Notes under the pieces: model-generated | Database searches by the model: none | What the model was told of the DNA's origin: nothing | What the model saw: only the letters and a program-made list of their open reading frames with translations | Translations under genes and position numbers: made by a program | Assembly: GCA_036274635.1 (NCBI GenBank) | Contig: DASUFI010000028.1 | Location: 1 to 12,778, forward strand | From: DASUFI01 sp036274635 | GTDB taxonomy: Bacteria; Planctomycetota; B15-G4 | Reading direction: 5' to 3' | DNA: 12,778 nt | Shown here: positions 1-7,190 of the stretch, one piece after another | How positions within the stretch are numbered: the stretch's first letter is position 1 | How the letters are laid out: each line of letters opens with the position of its first letter

Positions 1-1577
1 GGGTCCTTGTGGAGCCGCGGCGCCGTCTTGGCGCGCCACTCGAGATCCGCGGCCAGCAGCCACGCGAAGGCGCGGGCCTCGTCGTCGGCGGGCGAGAGCG
101 TCGTGCCGGGCGCGAGGTACTGCGCCGCGAGCGTTCCCGGCAGGCAGGCGCTCGCGGGCACCTGGCGCTGGGCCTTCTTGTCGCGCACCACGAGGGCGTC
201 GCCGGCGACGCTGACGAGGCTCAGCTTGACGACCGCGCCGCCGTCCAGCAGGTCCACGCTCTTGCCGACGCGCCCGGCCAGCCAGCGGCTGCGCAAGTCG
301 TCGCTGGCCAGGCACAGCCGGCGCTCCTCGCGGACGCCGGCCACGTCGGCGGCGGGCAGCCCGGGGGCGGCGGCCAGCGCCTCGAGCTGCGCGGCGGCGG
401 CGCGCAGCTCGCCGTCCGCCGCGAGCTGGAGCGCGCGCGCCCTGTCGACGGACGGGTCGCCCGCCGGCACAGCGAGCAACCCGGGCTTCGCGAGCAGGCC
501 CTGCCGCAGCTCGCCCGCCTCCAGCGGCGGCGCCTGCAGCGTGAACTGGTCGAAGGGCACGCCGCGCACGACGCCGTTCATCTGGCGCTTGAGCCACCCG
601 ACGAAGTCCGCCTCCACCGCGGCCGGGTCGGCGCCGCCGAGCGCGGCCGACACCGCCGGGGCGCAGGGCTGCCCGGTCAGCGCGGCGCGCACGAGGAGCG
701 CGGAGCGGTCCGGCTTGCTGTGGACGCCCTCATCCAGCCACGCGAGGAACAGGCTCGACTCGTGCGCCAGGCCGTGCAGCAGGTCGTGCGCCGGCACGCC
801 CGAGTCGGGCGCTCGCGCCTCCAGCCCGTCCAGCGTGTCCATGCCGAGCAGCTCGGGCAGGGTGCGCAGCATGGCCACGCGCTGCGGGCGCTGCACGAAG
901 GCCCGCGCCAGCGCGGTCAGCGCCTCCTCGTCCTGCGCGCGCACGACGAGGTCGTCCGTGCCGGGCTTCACGCCATGGGCCGAGAGCCGCTCCGCGAGGC
1001 CCTCCACCAGCCACGCGGGCGGCGGCGCCGCATCGGGCGGCAGGCGCGCATCGAGCAGCGCGTGCGTCGCCGCGTGCAGCATGGGCCGCACGACGGACTG
1101 CATCTCGGGCGACTCGTCCGTGCCGCCGGGGTCGAGCACGACGACGCCCGGAAGCGCGGGCGCGAAGAAGGCCCGCTCGTCGCGCATGTCGCTCACGTCG
1201 AGCTGCGCGCGGAGGGACTCGAACAGTCGCGGATTGGAGATCGCGACGACCAGCAGCGGCTCGCGGCCCGCGCGCGGCGTGATGCCCGCCGGCTCGGCGT
1301 ACACGTGCTCGAAGGTCTCGCAAAGCGTCCGCGCCCACCAGCCCAGCAGCCACTGGACGTCGCGGCCGCGGTCGCCCGCCGGGCCCTGCAGCGCGATGGC
1401 CACGGGCTCGCAGCGCCGGTCCGTGCTGAAGTCGACGTCGTGCAGCAGCGCCTCGCGGCCGAGCGGCGCGAACGGATCGGTGGCCGGCGCCGGCGCGGCG
1501 GCGGCGTCCTGAGCGCGCGCCGCTGCGGCCAGCAGCAATGCGCCGAGCAGGGAGTGGATTCGACAGCAGGGCGGCAT
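1..1577 (-). CDS. Exported gluzincin-like metallopeptidase-fold protein, HAxxH variant (paralog 1; C-terminus beyond the window)
   Basis: The frame is open from an ATG at 1577 to the left edge, giving about 525 residues with no stop, so the C-terminus is missing. Residues 1-22 form a Sec signal peptide (hydrophobic LLGALLLAAAA, cleavage after ARA). Residues 160-198 resemble the zinc site of gluzincin or DUF1570-type peptidases: HAATH at 168-172, then WLVEGLAERLSA, whose Glu192 would be the third zinc ligand. The catalytic Glu of HExxH is Ala169 (codon GCG), so proteolysis is unlikely. A helical-hairpin stretch follows (about 370-440), then a small beta-rich stretch (GKSVDLLDGG to LPGTLAAQ) and AWLLAADLEW. 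The same order occurs in the gene at 1615-4233, which lies 37 bases upstream in transcription order, so the two are tandem duplicates. The start is supported by the signal peptide and by a leader motif at the same position in both genes. The substrate or ligand is unknown. Confidence 0.85.
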   Translation of the reverse strand, partial: MPPCCRIHSLLGALLLAAAARAQDAAAAPAPATDPFAPLGREALLHDVDFSTDRRCEPVAIALQGPAGDRGRDVQWLLGWWARTLCETFEHVYAEPAGITPRAGREPLLVVAISNPRLFESLRAQLDVSDMRDERAFFAPALPGVVVLDPGGTDESPEMQSVVRPMLHAATHALLDARLPPDAAPPPAWLVEGLAERLSAHGVKPGTDDLVVRAQDEEALTALARAFVQRPQRVAMLRTLPELLGMDTLDGLEARAPDSGVPAHDLLHGLAHESSLFLAWLDEGVHSKPDRSALLVRAALTGQPCAPAVSAALGGADPAAVEADFVGWLKRQMNGVVRGVPFDQFTLQAPPLEAGELRQGLLAKPGLLAVPAGDPSVDRARALQLAADGELRAAAAQLEALAAAPGLPAADVAGVREERRLCLASDDLRSRWLAGRVGKSVDLLDGGAVVKLSLVSVAGDALVVRDKKAQRQVPASACLPGTLAAQYLAPGTTLSPADDEARAFAWLLAADLEWRAKTAPRLHKD

Positions 1578-1587
1578 GGCGGCGCAC

Positions 1588-1596
1588 GAGCCTACC
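1588..1596 (-). promoter_or_regulatory. Leader motif GGTAGGCTC before paralog 1
   Basis: On the minus strand GGTAGGCTC ends exactly 10 bases before the ATG at 1577. The same nine bases stand at the same distance before the paralog at 4233. It could be a weak ribosome-binding element (GGTAGG) or a relic of the duplicated leader. No better Shine-Dalgarno sequence is visible. Confidence 0.4.
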
Positions 1597-1614
1597 TGAC
1601 GCGCGGCGGCGGCG

Positions 1615-4233
1615 TCAGGGCCCGGCGCCCAGCTCCGCGAGCCGCTTGCCCACCCAGGCGTCGCGCTGCGGGGCCAGCGCCTCGAGGTCCGGCGCGCCCT
1701 CCACCTCCAGCAGCCGCAGCGCGATGGGCCGGTCGGTGTTGTGCATCAGCTCCACGAAGCCGTGCTTGCGGCTCGCCACGATCGTGGTCGCCACCGGCAC
1801 GCCGTCCACCTCCGCACGCAGCTTCTGGCCATCGTGCTCGAGGTGGATGCGGTACCAGGTGTCCGTCAGCCATCCGCCCACCGTCGGCTCGGCCACGTGC
1901 ATCGTGCTGCTCGTCAGATCGTAGAGCGACAGGCGGCCCAGCCCCTCGCACTCGAGGTAGTTGCCGAAGACATCGGCGCACAGCCGCAGGACGACGTTGC
2001 TGGACTTCTCCTCCGGCGTGTCGGTGCCGGCCACCTCGTCGGGCGTCTTGCGGTACTGCAGCTCGTACGTCACGGCCATGGGCGCCACGAAGGGCAGGGC
2101 GCAGCGCCACTGGCCACGCCCGCGCAGCACCAGCTGGCGGCCCTCCACCGCCAGGCTCGCGGGGCCGGGCGAAGGGCTCTTCAGCGGCGGCATGCGGCCC
2201 GTGTCGGCCTCGCGCAGCGTCACCGCGCTCCAGTCTCGCAGCTGGCCCGCGTCGCTGAAGTCCCAGCGCGCGTGCACGCGGCCGCCGTCGAGCGCCTCGA
2301 CCTTGCCGTGCAGCTCGAGGTGCTCCAGCGGCGCGTCGTCGAAAGCGGCCTCCAGCACCTGCTGCAGCAGCGTGCGCAGCGGGGCCAGCCGGTCAGCCAC
2401 CACGGGCAGGTCGCGCGCCTGCAGCACGACGGTGGCGCGCTCGAGCCAGGCGTCGCGCTCGGCCTGCGTGTGACCGGCCGCGGGCGCCTCGGAGGCGGAC
2501 AGCGCATCCAGCGCCGCGACGACGCGGCCGAGGTGCAGGCTGGTGTCGAAGGCCGGCCGGCGCTCCAGCAGCGCGGCGCCGCCCGCCGCCGACTCCTTGC
2601 GCGAGCGCGCGAGGGTGTGGTCCTTCCACGACCCGTCCGCCGCCAGCAGCCAGGCCAGCGCGCGCGCCTCGTCGTCCGCGGGCGTCAGCTGCGTGTCGGG
2701 CGCGAAGAGCTGCGCGGCCAGCGTGCCCGGCAGCAGCGCGTCCAGCGGCAGCTCGCGCGGACGGCTGCCGTCCTTCACCGCCAGCGTGTCGCCCTGCACG
2801 CTGACCAGGGTCGCGCGCAGCGTGCTCTCGCCGTCGCGCAGCTCGACGCTCTTGCCCGCGTGCTCGGCGGCCCAGCGGCGCCGCAGGTCTTCCAGCTGCT
2901 TGCCCACCCGCCGCTCGATCAGCAGCGAGTCGGCCAGGCCAGCGGGCAGGTCGGGGCGGCCGAGCAGCTCGTCCAGCGCGGCCAGCGCGCCGTGCATGTC
3001 GCCGTCGCTGGCGCGCTGCAGGGCGCGCGCGTGCTGGATGGCCGCATCGTCCGTCGGAACGGCCAGGCGCGCCGCGGCGAGGGCGGCGACGGACGCGGGC
3101 GTGGCTTCGACCACGGGCGCCCCGGGCGCGGCAGCATCCTCGCTCGCCTTCTCCGGCTGCGCGCGGACGGGCGGTGGCGACGAACCGTGCTCGTCGATGC
3201 GCTCCTGCAGCCACTGCGCGAAGGCCTCCTGCTGCGCGGCCGGCGCGCCCGGCCCGAGGATGGCGGTCAGCGCGTCGGCGCACGACTGCCCCCCGAGCAC
3301 CGCCTGCACCAGCCGGCGACCCTTCCACACCTCCTTCAGCTCCTCGTTGGTGAGGTGGCCGAGCTTGCCCTGGTCGAGCCAGATGAGGAACAGGTCGGCG
3401 TCGCAGCCGAGGCCGCGCAGCGCCGTGCGCGGCGGCACGTCGGCGGCCTGCGTCTGCGCCGTGAGATCCGCGGGCGTGACGACTGCGACCACATCGCTCA
3501 GGCTGCGCTTCGTCGCCGCGCGCACCAGCGGGTCGCTGTCCGCCGACGCCACCATGGCCAGCGCCTCCTCGTCGAAGGTGCGCAGCGACTCGCGCTTGGC
3601 CGGCAGCCGGCCGTTGTTGGCGGAGAGGCGCTCGGCCAGGCCTTCCTCGAGCCACAGCGGCAGCTGGCGGTCCGGAGGCGCCCAGGCTCCTAGCAGCGCG
3701 TGCACCGCGGCGTGGCACAGCGGGCGCACCAGCGCCAGCACGCCGGGCAGCCCCTCGGCCGGCCCGGGATCCAGCACGACGACGCCCGGCAGCGACGGCA
3801 TGAAGAAGGCCTGCTCGTCGCGTGCATCGTGCACGGCGGCGGCGCTGCGCAGCCTGTTGAACAGGTCCGGCTGGTCGATCGTGACGACCAGCAGGGTCTC
3901 GCGATCGGCCGCCGGCTCCAGGCCCGCGGGGCCGGAGTAGTCCGTGCGGAACAGCTCGACCAGCGCGCGCGCGAAGCTGCCCAGCACGTTCTCGAGCTCC
4001 TCGACGTGGCCCTCCCCCTTCGGGAAGGGCGGCAGGATGGCCAGCGCGACGGATCCCGACGGCGGCACGAGCGTGAAGTTCAGCTGCATGAGCAGGGGCT
4101 GCGTGTCGAGCGCGTCGAAGACGTGGTCCGCCGGGCCGCTGGCCGCGGACGGGGCCTGTGCGATCTGCCCGCGGACGGTGCCGCCGAGGAGCGCCAGGAG
4201 CAGGGCGACTTCGATGCGTGCGCGAGCCTTCAT
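1615..4233 (-). CDS. Exported gluzincin-like metallopeptidase-fold protein with C-terminal jelly roll, HAxxH variant (paralog 2)
   Basis: This is an 872-residue protein starting at ATG 4233. The frame stays open further upstream, but only this start gives a signal peptide (EVALLLALLGG, cleavage near residue 22) and the leader motif shared with the next gene. Residues 171-205 hold HAAVH (174-178) and WLEEGLAERLSA (Glu197 as probable third zinc ligand). The HExxH glutamate is Ala175, predicting a metal site without normal catalysis. A Pro/Ala/Glu-rich linker lies at about 350-380, a TPR-like helical hairpin at about 396-445 and a beta-rich stretch at 460-505. Residues about 650-846 look like a concanavalin/DUF1080-type jelly roll: WYRIHLEHDGQKLRAEVDG, then HGFVELMHNTDRPIALRL. 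The protein is probably periplasmic or surface-exposed and may bind carbohydrate or peptide; that role is inference. A paralog follows 37 bases downstream, and the repeat lipoprotein ends 125 bases upstream. Confidence 0.88.
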   Translation of the reverse strand: MKARARIEVALLLALLGGTVRGQIAQAPSAASGPADHVFDALDTQPLLMQLNFTLVPPSGSVALAILPPFPKGEGHVEELENVLGSFARALVELFRTDYSGPAGLEPAADRETLLVVTIDQPDLFNRLRSAAAVHDARDEQAFFMPSLPGVVVLDPGPAEGLPGVLALVRPLCHAAVHALLGAWAPPDRQLPLWLEEGLAERLSANNGRLPAKRESLRTFDEEALAMVASADSDPLVRAATKRSLSDVVAVVTPADLTAQTQAADVPPRTALRGLGCDADLFLIWLDQGKLGHLTNEELKEVWKGRRLVQAVLGGQSCADALTAILGPGAPAAQQEAFAQWLQERIDEHGSSPPPVRAQPEKASEDAAAPGAPVVEATPASVAALAAARLAVPTDDAAIQHARALQRASDGDMHGALAALDELLGRPDLPAGLADSLLIERRVGKQLEDLRRRWAAEHAGKSVELRDGESTLRATLVSVQGDTLAVKDGSRPRELPLDALLPGTLAAQLFAPDTQLTPADDEARALAWLLAADGSWKDHTLARSRKESAAGGAALLERRPAFDTSLHLGRVVAALDALSASEAPAAGHTQAERDAWLERATVVLQARDLPVVADRLAPLRTLLQQVLEAAFDDAPLEHLELHGKVEALDGGRVHARWDFSDAGQLRDWSAVTLREADTGRMPPLKSPSPGPASLAVEGRQLVLRGRGQWRCALPFVAPMAVTYELQYRKTPDEVAGTDTPEEKSSNVVLRLCADVFGNYLECEGLGRLSLYDLTSSTMHVAEPTVGGWLTDTWYRIHLEHDGQKLRAEVDGVPVATTIVASRKHGFVELMHNTDRPIALRLLEVEGAPDLEALAPQRDAWVGKRLAELGAGP

Positions 4234-4243
4234 CCTGCGTGGT

Positions 4244-4252
4244 GAGCCTACC
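4244..4252 (-). promoter_or_regulatory. Leader motif GGTAGGCTC before paralog 2
   Basis: The motif is identical in sequence and in spacing (10 bases to the ATG at 4233) to the one before the downstream paralog, while the bases around it differ. This supports the chosen start codon in both genes. Confidence 0.4.
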
Positions 4253-4358
4253 CGACTCGCGCCGGGACCGAGAAGCGCGTCGGAGCGCCGCTGTCGCTGT
4301 TGACGCCAGCGCCGCACCAGCATCACCCGCATTCCCAGCCGAATCGCGATGGTCGTGG

Positions 4359-6773
4359 TCAGGGGACGACGAGCGCGAGGTCGAGCGTCTCCCCGGCGCG
4401 CACGGAGATCGGTCGTCGGAGCACCTCGTGGTACTGGCAGGATCCGTCGAGGACCACCAGCGAGTAGTCGCCCGGCCGATCGAGCCACACCTCGAACTGG
4501 CCAGGCGCCTCCGCCCGGACGTGGCGGTCCATCGGATCCCCGTTCCCCTCGACCGAGACGGCGGCCGCCGTGAAGGGTGTGACTCCGTCGGCCCAGAAGA
4601 CGTGGCCGCGGACGACCTGCTTCGGAAGCAGCGGCTCCAATCGCAGCTCGAGCCGTAGCGGATCGTGCAGCTCGCGCGGACCGCCGAAGGCGAGGACGCC
4701 CCGGGGGCCGTCCTCGGACCAGGGCAGCAGGACGATGGTCGCCGCCTCGGCCCGCAGATCGGGAGTCTCGGCGCACACCTCGTAGAGTCCATCGGGAATG
4801 TGCTCGAAGCGGAAGCGGCCGGCCTCGTCCGTGACCACGGGCTCCGCGAACGCGCCGCCGAGCCGACGCCAATCCATCTGCGAGGGATCGCGCACGCCGC
4901 ACCAGCCCAGGACGGGAGGGAGGAGGTTCATCTCCACGCCGGCCACCGGGACGCCGTCGGGCGCGCGCAGGACGTGTCCTTCGAGCGGGTGGCCCATGAA
5001 GCGTGCCTCGATGTCGGCGGACCCGCCGGCGCGCTGGCCGGCGACAACGTTGGTCTCGATCGACAGCGGCATGTACCCATGCGGGACGTGGAAGACGACC
5101 TGGTAGTGCGCCGGCGGCAGGCCGTCGAGGGCCCACTCGCCCGCCCATCCGCTGCGCGTCGCCGCCACGCGCTCGTTGGACCAGGCCCGGCCCACCGCGG
5201 CCACGACCTCCGCGCCTTCCACCGGAACGCCGTCCAGATACACGCGACCGGCCAGCTGCCCCGCCGCGGGCATGCGGACGCTCACGTCGGTCGCCTGGCC
5301 GGGCAGGAGCGTGACCGGCTGCACCACGGCAGCTGCGGGCAGCACCGTCGCGCCCGGCTCGTCCAGACGCAGGAAGTTTTCCGAGACGGCGCGCGCGTGC
5401 AGCTCGTAGTCGCCCGGCACGAGAGCCGGCCAGTCGATGCTGCCATCGCCATTCGGGTGGCGGCCCGCATCTCCCCAATTCGGCCGAGCCAGATCGGTGA
5501 AGTACGTCGCTGCCAGAGGCGGGCCGCCGTCGCGCGTGACCGACGTCGCCGCCTGACTGTTGACGCAGACCAGCTCCACGGTCGTCGCGGAGGGGTTCGA
5601 CCCGGGATCGACGCCGAACGTCGCACGCAGGGACCCGGCGGAGCTCATCCGGAGGAGCAGCCCCTGCATGTCGCCATCGACGTGGAAGGTCTTGGTGACC
5701 AGGTACATGCGACCCTTCCGCCAGGCGCTCAGCGCGTAGTCGGAGCGGGACAGGTTCTTCAGGACGAAGCGGCCGTCAGCGTCGGTGACGACGCATGAGC
5801 CGTGCACTGAGACCTCGGCACCCGCGAGGGGCGAGCCATCCGCATCGATCACCCGGCCACTGAGCGACGCGGGCGGCTCGCGTCGGGGCGTCTGGACCAC
5901 CTGCGGCGCCGGCACGGCAGGCAGTGGCATGCGGCACTTCAGCGCCAGCTCGATGCCGGTCGTGCCGGCTGGGAAGGGCCCGGACCATTCGATGGCTGCC
6001 GACGCCCACGACGTATCGACTTGCAGCTTGAAGTCGCCGGGCGCGAGCCCGCCTATCACGAATCGACCGTCGTCGTCGGCCTCTGCGGACGACTCGACGC
6101 GTGCGCTGTGCGTCAGCCCGCCGCGCTGGAAGCGCTCCCAGCCCGACTCCGAGCGGGCGTACACCCGGACATGCGCGGCCGGGTGGCCGTCGGCGTCGAC
6201 GATGCGGCCCGACAGGCTGCGCGCGGCCGTGAGCTGCACGTCACCCACGCTGCAGCCCTCGATGCCCACCGGCACGCCGCCGAGCCGCGCGCTCCGGAAC
6301 AGGCCGTGCTCGAAGTCCAGGTCGCAGGTGCCGGGCGGCAGCTCCCGGAACGTGAAGCGCCCGTCCGCATCCGTCGTCGCGTGGCCCCGGCCCAGCCCCC
6401 CGCAGAAGAGATATGACTGGCTTCCTCGCCCGTCGTTGGGCCAGCCCAGGGGATCGAGATCCTCCCGATCGAGGCGCATCATCTGGACGCTGACGCCCGC
6501 CACGGGACGGCCCGAGTCATCGAGGCAACGGCCGCTCAGCTCGGTGCAGCGCCGCAGCAGGACGTCGCCGACATCGACCTCGCCCGGAAGCAGGCTGATT
6601 CGATCCAGGCGGGAGGGCTCGCGACCCGGCACGTGAAACTCGAGCGCGGCCACGGGCTCCCGCGGATCGATCCAACCCAGATCGCTCGCCCTGAGTTCGA
6701 GGAGGAATCGACCGTCAGCCGCCGTGCGCACGGGAGTGGCCCGACCCCACCACAGCTTGGGCTCGGCGCCCAC
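4359..6773 (-). CDS. Carboxypeptidase-regulatory-like repeat protein, main body of a frame-broken lipoprotein gene
   Basis: This frame encodes about 804 residues and holds six complete carboxypeptidase-regulatory-like (transthyretin-like beta-sandwich) repeats plus the end of a seventh. Repeat openings are LSGRCLDDSGRPVAGVSV (79), LSGRIVDADGHPAAHVRV (187), LSGRVIDADGSPLAGAEV (304), LAGRVYLDGVPVEGAEV (507), LEGHVLRAPDGVPVAGVE (597) and VRGHVFWADGVTP (721). Closing strands of the type TDADGRFTFRELPPGTCDL recur. The frame begins mid-domain (GAEPKLWWGRATPV, then RTAADGRFLLEL), and the missing first strand (VRGQVLDYD) lies in the +1 frame just upstream, joined to a lipoprotein signal. The natural gene is therefore 7104-4359 with one frame break near 6780, and the GTG at 6773 is not a convincing start. 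Such repeats are usually extracellular, as adhesin, scaffold or prealbumin-like modules; the ligand is unknown. Confidence 0.8.
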   Translation of the reverse strand: MGAEPKLWWGRATPVRTAADGRFLLELRASDLGWIDPREPVAALEFHVPGREPSRLDRISLLPGEVDVGDVLLRRCTELSGRCLDDSGRPVAGVSVQMMRLDREDLDPLGWPNDGRGSQSYLFCGGLGRGHATTDADGRFTFRELPPGTCDLDFEHGLFRSARLGGVPVGIEGCSVGDVQLTAARSLSGRIVDADGHPAAHVRVYARSESGWERFQRGGLTHSARVESSAEADDDGRFVIGGLAPGDFKLQVDTSWASAAIEWSGPFPAGTTGIELALKCRMPLPAVPAPQVVQTPRREPPASLSGRVIDADGSPLAGAEVSVHGSCVVTDADGRFVLKNLSRSDYALSAWRKGRMYLVTKTFHVDGDMQGLLLRMSSAGSLRATFGVDPGSNPSATTVELVCVNSQAATSVTRDGGPPLAATYFTDLARPNWGDAGRHPNGDGSIDWPALVPGDYELHARAVSENFLRLDEPGATVLPAAAVVQPVTLLPGQATDVSVRMPAAGQLAGRVYLDGVPVEGAEVVAAVGRAWSNERVAATRSGWAGEWALDGLPPAHYQVVFHVPHGYMPLSIETNVVAGQRAGGSADIEARFMGHPLEGHVLRAPDGVPVAGVEMNLLPPVLGWCGVRDPSQMDWRRLGGAFAEPVVTDEAGRFRFEHIPDGLYEVCAETPDLRAEAATIVLLPWSEDGPRGVLAFGGPRELHDPLRLELRLEPLLPKQVVRGHVFWADGVTPFTAAAVSVEGNGDPMDRHVRAEAPGQFEVWLDRPGDYSLVVLDGSCQYHEVLRRPISVRAGETLDLALVVP

Positions 6774-7104
6774 GACAGTCGTAGTCCAGCACCTGCCCGC
6801 GAACGGTCACCACCACGGGCGGGGCCTGATACGGCATCGAAGCGCCGGAGCCCTGCTGGTGGTTCGGGTTCCGCCAGTGCTTCGGCGGCCAATCGGGCCG
6901 CGGCACGGACGGCGTCGGCTTGAACATCAGCGGCGGGGCCTGCTCGACCAGCGACACCGGCGGCGACGGATCGAGGGGTGGTGCCACCGCGGCCCCGGAC
7001 GAGACGGGCGAGGCGTCCTCGCGCGTCCCGCAGGCCTGCACGACGACCAGCAGGGCGACGCTGGCACACCTGAGGCGGTGCATCCCTGGACCGGACAGCT
7101 TCAT
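6715..7104 (-). CDS. N-terminal part of the repeat lipoprotein: lipobox, Pro-rich linker, first strand of repeat 1
   Basis: The ATG at 7104 is preceded by a strong Shine-Dalgarno sequence (GGAGG, five bases before the ATG). The product starts with a lipoprotein signal: LRCASVALLVVVQAC, with Cys25 as the likely lipidated residue. A proline-rich spacer follows to about residue 94, then VVVTVRGQVLDYD, the first strand of a carboxypeptidase-regulatory-like domain. After that the frame degenerates (CRGRRAQAVVGSG) and stops at 6715, while the matching continuation GAEPKLWWGRATPV is read in the +1 frame. I read this as one gene with the open frame at 4359-6773, split by one surplus base or two missing bases. 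It could be a sequencing error, a real mutation or, less likely, programmed frameshifting. The gene ends upstream neighbour to neighbour: the ApbE fusion stops 86 bases before this start. Confidence 0.75.
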   Translation of the reverse strand: MKLSGPGMHRLRCASVALLVVVQACGTREDASPVSSGAAVAPPLDPSPPVSLVEQAPPLMFKPTPSVPRPDWPPKHWRNPNHQQGSGASMPYQAPPVVVTVRGQVLDYDCRGRRAQAVVGSGHSRAHGG

Positions 7105-7190
7105 GGCTTCCTCCACGCACGACAGCGCCCGCTGTTACGGCGGCGCGCGCGAAGGCAACGTGCAACGTGATGCCTGCAGGACGAACTGCG

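Noticed and set aside
9..3693. Long plus-strand open frames (hundreds of codons) opposite the two metallopeptidase-like genes
   Set aside because: They are Arg/Gln/His/Ala-rich with no family motif. They mirror minus-strand genes that have signal peptides and paralogy, which is the usual GC-rich shadow effect.
4234..5478. Upstream extension of the 872-residue gene's frame beyond ATG 4233
   Set aside because: It runs through the coding sequence of the regulatory-repeat gene in another frame, is Arg-rich, and would bury the signal peptide.
6715..6800. Programmed +1 frameshifting in the repeat lipoprotein
   Set aside because: No known slippery sequence or stimulatory stop is at the junction. 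A mutation or sequencing error is simpler.
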